Below, piece after piece: positions 43,032 to 55,146 of a stretch of 64,000 bases of DNA (its first letter is position 1; each line of letters begins with the position of its first letter). Position numbers and translations under genes: made by a program. The DNA is from Pseudomonadota bacterium (GTDB lineage: Bacteria > Pseudomonadota > Gammaproteobacteria > Burkholderiales > Burkholderiaceae_C). The stretch is taken from the NCBI GenBank assembly GCA_020161065.1, contig JAIUPH010000028.1, positions 1 to 64,000 on the forward strand, in the 5' to 3' direction. The notes under the pieces were generated by a model. The model was not told the origin of the DNA. It saw only the letters and a program-made list of their open reading frames with translations, and did no database searches.

Positions 43032-43046
43032 CCATCGGTTCAAACG
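43026..43046 (+). other. attC R''-L'' half-site overlapping the stop codon
   Basis: GGCTAAC (43026-43032) followed by CATCGGTTCAA resembles the start of classical attC sites (TAAC..TCGTTCAAGC). The matching right half is unclear. A CCTAACGCCCGGTTTTGAAC stretch at about 43228-43247 may be its degenerate partner or another attC start. Confidence 0.5.
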
Positions 43047-43298
43047 GTTTGGAGAGCGACGACTCAGCTTCGGCTTTCGTGTGAGCGCAGCACCTTCGTC
43101 GCGATGGGTTCGACACCTGCGGCCACACCCGCTCTCGCGCTTGAGAAATCGGGCCCGGCCCCGGCCCCGGCCCCTGCGTTCGCAAGAGTGGTCCAGGCGC
43201 CGCGAAGCGCCCGTCATAACGGATTCCTAACGCCCGGTTTTGAACAATGAGCCTCCAGCCCGCACACCGCGCGGGCGCTCGGTCAAGGAGGTTCATCG
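43047..43298. other. non-coding spacer before the PEP-CTERM-like gene
   Basis: About 250 bp with no credible gene. It holds a CCGGCC-type run at about 43144-43172 and the TCCTAACGCCCGG segment mentioned for the attC-like site. The right end has AAGGAGG for the following gene. No promoter boxes are convincing. Confidence 0.4.
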
Positions 43299-43928
43299 AT
43301 GAAATCGAAGCTTGCGGCGCTCGGCGCCACCATCGGCCTCGCGGCCGCCACGCTGGCCCCGGGCGCGTCGCACGCGGCCTGGGTGCATCTCGACTACGCC
43401 GGCAGCGTGTTCGACTACTACCCCCTGCCGATCGTCGAGGACGACTTCCCGCTCGGCACGCCCTATAGCGCGTCGCTCACCTTCAACGAGGACTTTCGGC
43501 AAATCACTGCGGGCCATCTGAACCTGGGCCTCAGGCGCAGCGTGTGGGGCTCGATGCAACTGGGCGCGAACACCTACGTGTTCAGCGAGATGCAGCTCAC
43601 GCAGTTCGACTACGACGGCACCACGCCCAACGGCATCGGGCACTACGGCTTCCATGTGTTCGGCAGCGGGCCGAGCACCGACGATGGCGAGGTCTTCAAG
43701 GGCCTGTTCATCTACATGCCATCGGTGGGCGCGACCACCAACGCCATAGGGATCTTCTTCGGCCAGGGCCAGTTCGGGACCGACGGAGCGATCGTAACGG
43801 GCGACGCCGATCTGACGCCGACCGGGTCGCCCGTGAGCGCGCCGGGCAGCGCCGCGCTGGCGTTGGCCGGCCTGGCCGCGTTCGGGGCAACGCGGCGCCG
43901 GCGGCGCGACGGCATGGCGCCGCGCTGA
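43299..43928 (+). CDS. exported protein with PEP-CTERM-like sorting tail
   Basis: A 209-residue secreted protein. The signal peptide ends near SHAA (residue about 27). A soluble domain rich in Gly/Tyr/Phe follows. The C-terminal tail is APGSAALALAGLAAFGATRRRRR, which has the layout of a PEP-CTERM anchor (short motif, hydrophobic helix, Arg cluster). The usual VPEP is replaced by SAPGS. Such proteins are processed by exosortase and go to the exopolysaccharide or surface. AAGGAGG is 7 nt upstream of the ATG. Confidence 0.75.
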   Translation: MKSKLAALGATIGLAAATLAPGASHAAWVHLDYAGSVFDYYPLPIVEDDFPLGTPYSASLTFNEDFRQITAGHLNLGLRRSVWGSMQLGANTYVFSEMQLTQFDYDGTTPNGIGHYGFHVFGSGPSTDDGEVFKGLFIYMPSVGATTNAIGIFFGQGQFGTDGAIVTGDADLTPTGSPVSAPGSAALALAGLAAFGATRRRRRDGMAPR

Positions 43929-44077
43929 CCGTTGTGCGTACGGCGACGCGTTCGGGAAAGCGGCTCGGAAATCACCTCGGCGGGCTACGGCGCGTAGCGA
44001 AGCGTAGGATCTAGGTCGACCTGCAGCCCAGCCGCAGGCCGCCAATTCCGCGTTACCTCGAAAGTTGGGCGCCATCC

Positions 44078-44713
44078 ATGCAACCCTGGTTGCTGACGTC
44101 TGTTCTGCTTTGCGTCGTTCTGCCGCTGCTACCGCGCACCGGCTGGCCGATGCTTGCGTCGGAGATCTACTGGTGGTTGCTTGCAGCGGCAGTTCTCGTG
44201 GCCGTGCGGCGGGAGGGGCGTCCGCTTTCTGTCTTGGGGCTCAAGCGCCCGACCGTGGCCACGGTCGGGTTCGGCATCGCGGGGGCGTTGACGCTGGTCG
44301 TGGCGACCTATGTCGTGGTGGTTCTGGTCCTGCCAGCGCTGGGCCTTCGTGACGATGGTTCCTCGGTCTCGCAGCTGGGCGCCCTGTCTTTGCCGGTGCA
44401 GATCGCATTGGCGGTTCGCGCTGGCGTCGTCGAGGAGCTTCTGTACCGCGGGTACCTGATCGGACGGGGAACCGAAGTGATCCCTAGTCGATGGTTGCCG
44501 GCGATTTTGTCGGTCGCGGCATTCACGGTCGCGCATGCGACGAGCTGGTCGCCGACGCATTTGATCTTCGTGGCGATTTCAGGCGCGTTGCTCGCCGGGC
44601 TTTTCGTCTGGAAGCGCGACCTTGGCGCCAACTTCATTGCTCACGCCGGCGCGGACCTCATGCTCTTCCTGTTGGCCAGCTTGGCCGCACAGGGTGGCTC
44701 TGGCGCCGCCTAG
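44078..44713 (+). CDS. CPBP-family intramembrane metalloprotease
   Basis: A 211-residue protein with six to seven hydrophobic segments. It carries the CPBP/Abi (Rce1-like) motifs EELLYRGYL (about residue 119), FTVAHAT (His, about 149) and NFIAHAGAD near the C-terminus. Family members are prenyl-protease-like, sometimes involved in bacteriocin self-immunity or membrane protein scaffolding. The specific substrate is unknown. Base composition is lower in GC than the following sdaA, so it may belong to the accessory segment. Confidence 0.85.
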   Translation: MQPWLLTSVLLCVVLPLLPRTGWPMLASEIYWWLLAAAVLVAVRREGRPLSVLGLKRPTVATVGFGIAGALTLVVATYVVVVLVLPALGLRDDGSSVSQLGALSLPVQIALAVRAGVVEELLYRGYLIGRGTEVIPSRWLPAILSVAAFTVAHATSWSPTHLIFVAISGALLAGLFVWKRDLGANFIAHAGADLMLFLLASLAAQGGSGAA

Positions 44714-44787
44714 CCTTTTACGGAGACTTCAGCCCAGGCCGCGTCTGGCTCGTTCAGTGGCGGCAATCGTGCGCATCGGCAACCGCC

Positions 44788-46179
<1,392 letters not shown>

Positions 46180-46205
46180 CGCTGCCGCCGGTTCGTCGCG
46201 TCAGC

Positions 46206-49133
<2,928 letters not shown>

Positions 49134-49167
49134 GGCGGCACGCGGCAGGCAAGCAAAGGCGAGGGGA

Positions 49168-49545
49168 TCAGGACAGGCTCTTCAGCAGCGCGTCGTAGCC
49201 CGGCGGGTCCATCAGTTCGTCGAACTGCTCCATGTGCGTGACGTGCACCTTGAAGAACCAGCCTTCGCCCATCGGGTCGCGGTTGGCCAGCGCGGGGTCG
49301 TCCTTCAGCGCCTGGTTGATCTCGACGATCTCGCCTTCCACCGGCATGTAGATGTCGGCCGCGGCCTTCACCGACTCGACCACGCCCGTCACCTCGCCCT
49401 TCTTGTAGGTGCGGCCGACCTCGGGCAGTTCGACGAAGACCACGTCGCCCAGCGCGTCCTGCGCGTGCAGCGTGATGCCGACGACGGCGGCTTCGTGGTC
49501 TTCGATGTTGATCCACTCGTGGTCGGGGGTGAACATGGTCGTCAT
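49168..49545 (-). CDS. gcvH: glycine cleavage system H protein
   Basis: A 125-residue lipoyl carrier. The modified Lys is in [15 protein letters not shown] near residue 63. DHEWI near the N-terminus and the C-terminal [10 protein letters not shown] are typical of the family. It shuttles the aminomethyl group between GcvP and GcvT. The spacing of 42 nt after gcvT supports a single transcript. Confidence 0.97.
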   Translation of the reverse strand: MTTMFTPDHEWINIEDHEAAVVGITLHAQDALGDVVFVELPEVGRTYKKGEVTGVVESVKAAADIYMPVEGEIVEINQALKDDPALANRDPMGEGWFFKVHVTHMEQFDELMDPPGYDALLKSLS

Positions 49546-49587
49546 CGGCTTGCTCCTCGGTTGGCTCGTGTGGAAGGGGACGGGGTT

Positions 49588-50739
49588 TCAGCGGCGGTAG
49601 CGATTCGGCACGAAAGGCATCGCGGTCACGCGCATCGGCAGGCGGCGGCCGCGCACCTCGGCGTACACCTCGTGCTGCGGCAGCGCGTGGTTCAGCGGCA
49701 GGTAGGCCATCGCGATGGGTTGGTTGGCGGTGGGCGCCAGCGTGCCGCTGGTCACCTTGCCCAGCGCGCGGCCCTGGGCGTCGACGATGGGCGTGCCTTC
49801 GCGCACCGGCACGCGCTCCAGGCCGACCAGGCCGACGCGCTTGGACGGCGGGTTGGCGGCCAACTGGCGCTCGATGGCCGCGGCGCCGGGGTAGCCGCCG
49901 GCGCGCGCGCCGCCGGGGCGGCGCACCTTCTGGATCGCCCATTGCAGGCCGGCTTCCACCGGGCTGGTGCGCTCGTCGATGTCGTGGCCATACAGGCACA
50001 GGCCGGCTTCCAGGCGCAGCGTGTCGCGCGCCCCCAGGCCGGCGGGCTTGACCTCGGGTTGCGCCAGCAGTGCCTCGGCCAGCGCCACCGCCTGGTCGGC
50101 GGGCACCGAGATCTCGAAGCCGTCTTCGCCGGTGTAGCCCGAGCGCGTGACGAAGCAGCGCGCGCCGGCGATCTCGAACACGCCGCCGGCCATGAAGACC
50201 AGCTCGGCCGTGCGCGGCGCCAGCCGCGCCAGCGCCTGGGCGGCGGCCGGCCCCTGCAGCGCCAGCAAGGCGCGGTCGGGCAGCGGCACCACCGTGCAGC
50301 GGCTGCCGGCCTGCGTGCGCAGGTGGGCGATGTCGGCGGCCTTGCAGCCGGCGTTGACCACCAGCAGCAGGTCGCCGAAGTCGGCGTCGGTGGCCTCGGC
50401 CGGGCGCGCGATCATCAGGTCGTCGAGGATGCCGCCGCTGGCATTGGTGAAGAAGGCATAACGCTGGCGGCCGGCGGCCAGGTCGATCACGTCCACCGGC
50501 ACCAGGGTTTCCAGCGCGGCGGCGCTGCCGGCGCCGACCAGCTTGACCTGGCCCATGTGCGACACGTCGAACAGCGCGGCCGCCTCGCGGCACTGGCGGT
50601 GCTCGGCCATCAGGCCTTCGGGGTATTGCACCGGCATCGAATAGCCGGCGAAAGGCACCATGCGCGCGCCCAGGCGCAGGTGCAGCGCGTGCAGCGGGGT
50701 CTGCAGCAGGGTTTGCGGCAGCTCGGTCGGGGTGCTCAT
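49588..50739 (-). CDS. gcvT: glycine cleavage system T protein (aminomethyltransferase)
   Basis: A 383-residue folate-dependent enzyme releasing ammonia and forming 5,10-methylene-THF. Typical segments are MVPFAGYSMPVQYPEG, FDVSHMGQVKL, and SGYTGEDGFEI near residue 200. The start ATG at 50739 is the first after the glycine riboswitch. First gene of gcvT-gcvH-gcvP-sdaA. Confidence 0.97.
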   Translation of the reverse strand: MSTPTELPQTLLQTPLHALHLRLGARMVPFAGYSMPVQYPEGLMAEHRQCREAAALFDVSHMGQVKLVGAGSAAALETLVPVDVIDLAAGRQRYAFFTNASGGILDDLMIARPAEATDADFGDLLLVVNAGCKAADIAHLRTQAGSRCTVVPLPDRALLALQGPAAAQALARLAPRTAELVFMAGGVFEIAGARCFVTRSGYTGEDGFEISVPADQAVALAEALLAQPEVKPAGLGARDTLRLEAGLCLYGHDIDERTSPVEAGLQWAIQKVRRPGGARAGGYPGAAAIERQLAANPPSKRVGLVGLERVPVREGTPIVDAQGRALGKVTSGTLAPTANQPIAMAYLPLNHALPQHEVYAEVRGRRLPMRVTAMPFVPNRYRR

Positions 50740-50799
50740 GGTCGGATCTCCTCGTGAAAGGCAGGCCAGCAGCCACCGGCCTGAGCCAGAGGCGGAAGG

Positions 50800-51013
50800 T
50801 CCCCGCTGTCCGCTTTACCTGAGAGATTCGGCGCCGCCGCGCATTGCTGCCGGCGGCCCTTGCCCCTTCGGTGGGCCGCCTCGCGGACGGCCTCTCTCCA
50901 GTGAGGTTCGATCCCGTCAGTCCTTTTGCCTGAGCGTTCGAGGCCACCGCCTCTGCGCCTTCGGCGGCCGGCTTCGCGCATGCGCCCGAGGCCGGCTCTC
51001 TCCTGACCCGGGG
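50800..51013 (-). promoter_or_regulatory. tandem glycine riboswitch
   Basis: Two glycine aptamers on the minus strand. The first (about 51013-50922) starts GTCAGGAGAGAGCCGG and closes with CGCTCAGGCAAAAGGACTGACGGG. The second (about 50913-50800) starts CACTGGAGAGAGGCC and closes with CTCTCAGGTAAAGCGGACAG. GGAGAGAG...CTCAGG-AAA-GGAC is the conserved glycine aptamer pattern. It should raise expression of the glycine cleavage genes and sdaA when glycine is abundant. A TACACT -10-like box (51015-51020) sits immediately upstream. Confidence 0.95.
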
Positions 51014-51040
51014 CAGTGTAGCAGCGGCTACAGTCGCCGC

Positions 51041-51541
51041 ATGAACGACGACATCGCCAGCCTGCGCCGCATCCTGGGCGCATGCCGCACCATCGCCGTG
51101 GTGGGCTTGTCGGCGCAGTGGCATCGGCCGAGCTATTTCGCCGCCAGCTACCTGCAGGGCAAGGGCTACCGCATCGTGCCGGTGACGCCGGCCTACGCCG
51201 AGGTGCTGGGCGAGAAGGCCTACGCGCGGCTCTCGGACATCCCGTTCCCGGTCGACATGGTCGATGTCTTTCGCAAGACGGGCGAGGTGCTGCCGATTGC
51301 GCGGGAAGCCATCGCCATCGGCGCGCGCTGCCTGTGGCAGCAGCTGGGCGTGGTCAACACCGAGGCCGACGCGCTGGCGCGCGCCGCGGGGCTGGACAGC
51401 GTGATGGACCGCTGCGTGAAGATCGAGCACGCGCGGCTGTTCGGCGGCCTGCACTGGGCCGGCGTCAACACGCGGGTGATCTCGGCACAGCGCGCCGCGG
51501 TGCCGGCGCTGCGCCAAGGGCAGGGCGGTGGCCATGGCTGA
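51041..51541 (+). CDS. CoA-binding domain protein (YccU-like)
   Basis: A 166-residue Rossmann-type protein. The N-terminal motif TIAVVGLS is followed by a helix with RPSYFAASYLQGKGYRIVPV, and the central VDMVDVFR and CLWQQLGVVN. This is the stand-alone CoA_binding_2 family, whose function is not established. It is divergent from the glycine riboswitch promoter, and its 3' end overlaps the next gene by 8 nt (ATGGCTGA). Confidence 0.87.
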   Translation: MNDDIASLRRILGACRTIAVVGLSAQWHRPSYFAASYLQGKGYRIVPVTPAYAEVLGEKAYARLSDIPFPVDMVDVFRKTGEVLPIAREAIAIGARCLWQQLGVVNTEADALARAAGLDSVMDRCVKIEHARLFGGLHWAGVNTRVISAQRAAVPALRQGQGGGHG

Positions 51542-52817
51542 GCGCGCCTTCAAGCCCGAGACGCTGGCCATCCACGCCGGCCAGATTCCCGACGCCGCCA
51601 CCGGCGCCCGCGCGCTGCCGATCTACCAGACCACCAGCTTCGTCTTCGACAGCGCCGAGCACGCGGCGGCGCTGTTCAACCTGCAGACCTTCGGCAACGT
51701 CTACTCGCGGCTGTCCAACCCCACCGTCGCGGCGCTGGAAGAGCGCGTCGCCGCGCTCGAAGGCGGCCGCGCCGCGGTGGCCGCGGCCAGCGGCATGGCC
51801 GCCGAGGCGCTGGCGCTGATGACGCTGCTGCACAGCGGCGACCACGTGGTGGCCGCCGGCGCGCTGTACGGCGGCAGCGTGACGATGCTGGCGGTGAGCC
51901 TGGCCAAGTTCGGCATCGAGACCAGCTTCGTCGACGCGCGCGATCCCGCGGCCTTTGCCGCCGCCATCCGCCCCAACACCCGCGCGCTGTTCGCCGAGAG
52001 CCTGGGCAACCCCAGCCTGGTGGTGCTGGACATCGCCGCGGTGGCCGAGGTGGCGCACGCGCACGGCTTGCCGCTGGTGGTCGACAACACGGTGCCCAGC
52101 CCCTTCCTGTGCAACCCGATCGCGCTGGGCGCCGACGTCGTCGTCCACTCGGCCACCAAGTACCTGGCCGGCCACGGCACCACGCTGGGCGGCGTGCTGG
52201 TGGAAAGCGGCCGCTTTCCCTGGGACAACGGCAAGTTCCCCGGCATGACCGAGCCCTCGCCCGGCTACCACGGCGTGAAGTTCTACGAGACCTTCGGCGA
52301 CTTCGGCTTCACCATGCGCTGCCGCATGGAAACCCTGCGCGTCTACGGTGCGGCACTGTCGCCGATGAGCGCGTGGCAGATCCTGCAAGGCATCGAGACG
52401 CTGCCGCTGCGCATGGAGCGCCACGGCGCCAACGCGCTGGCGGTGGCGCGCTTCCTGCAGCAGCACCCGGCGGTGAGCTGGGTCAACTACCCCGGGCTGC
52501 CCGAACACCCGCAGCATGCGCTGCTAACCAGGCAGATGAAGGGTGCCTCCGGGCTGCTGGCCTTCGGCGTCAAGGGCGGGCTGGAACGCGGCGTGCGCTT
52601 CATCGAAAGCGCGCAGTTCATGAGCCACCTCGTCAACATCGGCGACACGCGCACGCTGATCAGCCACCCGGCCAGCACCACGCACCGCCAGCTCGACGAA
52701 TCGCAGCTGGCCGCCGCCGGCGTCGGGCCCGACATGATCCGCATCTCGGTCGGGCTGGAGCACATCGAGGACATCCTTTGGGATATTGACCAGGCACTCG
52801 CCCGCGCGAGCGCGTAG
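51534..52817 (+). CDS. metY: O-acetylhomoserine sulfhydrylase (MetY-type Cys/Met metabolism PLP enzyme)
   Basis: A 427-residue PLP enzyme that makes homocysteine from O-acetylhomoserine and sulfide. The PLP Lys is in HSATKYLAGHG near residue 205. Other landmarks are YQTTSFVFD, YSRLSNPT, VDNTVPSPFLCNP and SHPASTTHRQL. Its sulfide would come from the sulfate assimilation operon encoded at 5-9 kb. The start ATG at 51534 overlaps the CoA-binding gene; a GTG at 51528 would add two residues. Confidence 0.93.
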   Translation: MAERAFKPETLAIHAGQIPDAATGARALPIYQTTSFVFDSAEHAAALFNLQTFGNVYSRLSNPTVAALEERVAALEGGRAAVAAASGMAAEALALMTLLHSGDHVVAAGALYGGSVTMLAVSLAKFGIETSFVDARDPAAFAAAIRPNTRALFAESLGNPSLVVLDIAAVAEVAHAHGLPLVVDNTVPSPFLCNPIALGADVVVHSATKYLAGHGTTLGGVLVESGRFPWDNGKFPGMTEPSPGYHGVKFYETFGDFGFTMRCRMETLRVYGAALSPMSAWQILQGIETLPLRMERHGANALAVARFLQQHPAVSWVNYPGLPEHPQHALLTRQMKGASGLLAFGVKGGLERGVRFIESAQFMSHLVNIGDTRTLISHPASTTHRQLDESQLAAAGVGPDMIRISVGLEHIEDILWDIDQALARASA

Positions 52818-52859
52818 CGACCCAGCGCTGCGCAGAGGCATCACCACGGAGACGAAAGC

Positions 52860-53762
52860 ATGTACCAAGCAGACCTCTTCAACGGCCAGCGCATCCTGGT
52901 CACCGGCGGCGGCACGGGGCTGGGCAAGGCGATGGCCGAGCGCTTCCTGTCGCTGGGCGCCGACATCGCGATCTGCGGCCGCCGCCAGGCCGTGCTGGAC
53001 GACACCGCCGCGGCGTGGCGCGCGCAGTTCCCGCAGCGCCGCGTCGACACCTTCGGCGTCGACATCCGCGTGGCGCAGGCGGTCGACGAGATGGTCGAGG
53101 CGCTGTGGCAGGGCGGCGGCCTCACCGGGTTGGTCAACAACGCGGCCGGCAACTTCATCGCGCCGACCGAGAGCCTGTCGCCGCGCGCCTTCGACGCCAT
53201 CGCCGGCATCGTCTTCCACGGCAGCTTCTACGTCACGCACGCGGTCGGCCGGCGCTGGGTGGCCGAGGCCAAGGCCGGGCAGTGGCAGCCGGGCCGGCCG
53301 CTGCGCAGCGTGATGAGCATCATCGTCACCTGGGTCGACAACGGCGGCCCCTACGTGGTGCCCTCGGCGATGAGCAAGGCCGGCATCGAGGTGATGACCA
53401 AGAGCCTGGCCGTCGAATGGGCGCGTTATGGCGTGCGGCTGAACGCGGTGGGCCCCGGCGAGATTCCGACCGAAGGCATGAGCAAGCGGCTCAACCCCGG
53501 CGAGGAACCCGGCGCGCGCAGCCGCGAGCGCAACCCGATGGCGCGCACCGGCCAGATGAGCGAGCTGCAGAACCTGGCCGCCTTCCTGATGGCGCCGGGC
53601 CAGTGCGACTGGCTGACCGGTCAGAGCATCATGATGGACGGCGGCAGCGCGCTGGCCACCGGCGGCAACTTCTACGAACTGCGCAGCTGGTCCGACGACG
53701 ACTGGCGCCAGGCCCGCGAACGCATCGAGTCGCAGAACCAAAAAGACAAAGCGGGGCGCTGA
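52860..53762 (+). CDS. short-chain dehydrogenase, 2,4-dienoyl-CoA reductase-like
   Basis: A 300-residue SDR. The cofactor motif is TGGGTGLGKAM. NNAAGNFIAPTE is followed by the active-site region PSAMSKAG, where the usual Tyr of YxxxK is replaced by Ser. That S-x3-K form, with NNAAGNF, is characteristic of 2,4-dienoyl-CoA reductases, which help degrade unsaturated fatty acids. The C-terminal MMDGGSAL(AT)GG is also present. It lies 42 nt after metY; functional relation is not evident. Confidence 0.85.
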   Translation: MYQADLFNGQRILVTGGGTGLGKAMAERFLSLGADIAICGRRQAVLDDTAAAWRAQFPQRRVDTFGVDIRVAQAVDEMVEALWQGGGLTGLVNNAAGNFIAPTESLSPRAFDAIAGIVFHGSFYVTHAVGRRWVAEAKAGQWQPGRPLRSVMSIIVTWVDNGGPYVVPSAMSKAGIEVMTKSLAVEWARYGVRLNAVGPGEIPTEGMSKRLNPGEEPGARSRERNPMARTGQMSELQNLAAFLMAPGQCDWLTGQSIMMDGGSALATGGNFYELRSWSDDDWRQARERIESQNQKDKAGR

Positions 53763-53780
53763 TCCTGGCCCGCGCCAGGT

Positions 53781-54941
53781 TCATACCGGCGCCGGTCGCG
53801 GTGGCGCCGCTGTGTTCAAGCCCATCCACGGCCGCAGCGCCGGGACGCCGCGCACCAGTCGCCACGCCGCCAAGCCGCCGGCGAAGGTCAGCGCGACGAT
53901 CAGCGCGGCCTCCACGCCGGCCGGCAGGCCCAGCGGGCGCAAGGCAACCGCGGCGCCGACGATGATGGTCTGGTGCACGATGTAGAGCGGGAACACCGCC
54001 TCGTTGAGCGGCCGCCGCCAGCGGTGGTCGACGTTGAGGTGAAGCCGGGCGAAGCCGAAGGCGGCGACGATGGCGCCCCACTGCTCGGCCGCGAACACCC
54101 AGCGCAGCGCCCAGCGCGAGCCGTCGCCCAAGCCCTCGTTGCCCACGCCCCAGGCCGCGGCCAGCGTGGCCCAGGCCGCGACGGCCAGCACCAGCGCTGG
54201 CCAGCGCAGCGCCTGCAGGCCATCGAACAGCGCCGTGCGGCGGGCCAGCAGCACGCCGAAGGCGAACATCGGCCCGTACGTGGCATGCGCCCACACGTCG
54301 TCCAGCAGCGCATGGGTTTCGCCGAAGCGCGGCAGCAGCAGCGCGCGCAGCAGCCCCAGCACCGCAATCGGCAGCAGCAGCCAGGCCAGCGCCGGCGCCG
54401 CGGCCAGCCGGTCGGCGGCGCGCCGCAGCGCCGCCCGCGGCAGCCAGCGCCAGGCCGCCAGCAGCACGAGCGTGTACACCCACAGATAAGGCAGGAACCA
54501 CAGGTGGTTCCAGGTCGGCAGGATCAGGCATTTCCTGCCCTGGCAGAAGCCGCCGTAGCCGCTGAGGAAGAGGCGCATGAACTCCAGGTACGAGCCGGCG
54601 TAGCCGAACTGGTCGCGCACCTGCAGCCAGGCCTGCGGCGGCACGATCACCAGCATGCCGAACGCCAGCGGCAGCATCAGCCGCGAGGTGCGCTGCCGCG
54701 CCAGCCGCGGCCGGCCCAGCATCAGCCCGGTGGCCAGGCCCGAGACCACGAACAGCAGGCTCATGCGCCAGGGGTTGGTCAGCCGCATCAGCGGCTCCAG
54801 CGCCGGGTAGACCGGGTCGTGCTTGACGTGGTAGGGCCACGGCACGTAGACCATGCCGACGTGGTAGAGCACCAGCAGCGCGAACGCGATGATGCGCAGC
54901 CAGTCGGCGAAGAAGAGGCGTTGGCGGCTTGCGGTGTCCAT
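53781..54941 (-). CDS. acyltransferase family 3 integral membrane protein
   Basis: A 386-residue protein with about ten hydrophobic segments, of the acyltransferase_3/OafA-like family that transfers acyl groups to cell-envelope sugars. It opens DWLRIIAFALLVLYHVGMVY with the conserved early His, and has WNHLWFLPYLW and FPLYIVHQTIIV near the C-terminus. The start at 54941 (MDTASRQRLFF) is chosen because the upstream extension is low-complexity. Its 5' leader is similar to that of the BBE oxidase at 60223. Confidence 0.85.
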   Translation of the reverse strand: MDTASRQRLFFADWLRIIAFALLVLYHVGMVYVPWPYHVKHDPVYPALEPLMRLTNPWRMSLLFVVSGLATGLMLGRPRLARQRTSRLMLPLAFGMLVIVPPQAWLQVRDQFGYAGSYLEFMRLFLSGYGGFCQGRKCLILPTWNHLWFLPYLWVYTLVLLAAWRWLPRAALRRAADRLAAAPALAWLLLPIAVLGLLRALLLPRFGETHALLDDVWAHATYGPMFAFGVLLARRTALFDGLQALRWPALVLAVAAWATLAAAWGVGNEGLGDGSRWALRWVFAAEQWGAIVAAFGFARLHLNVDHRWRRPLNEAVFPLYIVHQTIIVGAAVALRPLGLPAGVEAALIVALTFAGGLAAWRLVRGVPALRPWMGLNTAAPPRPAPV

Positions 54942-55037
54942 GCGGCGCAGGGTAGGCAAGGCCGGCGCGCGCGGCCAGCGCCGCGGGGCCAGGCGGGCCC
55001 GGCGTGGGGCGAGCCGGGTCGTGGACAGCGCAGCGCG
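54935..55037. repeat. ~100-bp repeated leader, copy A
   Basis: The segment from the acyltransferase start codon outward matches 60217-60316. Shared blocks are GCGGCGCAGGGTAGGC, CGGGGCGAGCCGGG-like sequence and CAGCGCAGCGCG in the same order and spacing. The two copies are direct repeats bracketing the protease and oxidase genes. Confidence 0.65.
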
Positions 55038-55055
55038 CCTTTTTTTTGGCGCGAT
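55038..55055. other. T-tract flanked by CGCGCC / GGCGCG
   Basis: CGCGCC is followed by eight T and then GGCGCG. It may be a plus-strand rho-independent-like stop or a curved promoter element for the downstream lipoprotein gene. No clear choice can be made. Confidence 0.35.
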
Positions 55056-55146
55056 GCCGGCCGATGTCGCTTTCGCAAACGACTCGGTACAAGGCGTTGC
55101 CGATCTCCATGCGATCATGTCAACAATGACATTAAGCGTTTACAGC

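Noticed and set aside
43144..43172. CCGGCC-rich run as a regulatory element
   Set aside because: Simple low-complexity GC sequence with no dyad or known motif.
44064..44070. GTTGGGC before the CPBP protease as an attC core
   Set aside because: It fits GTTRRRY but no complementary RYYYAAC follows the gene and no hairpin is present, so it is probably chance.
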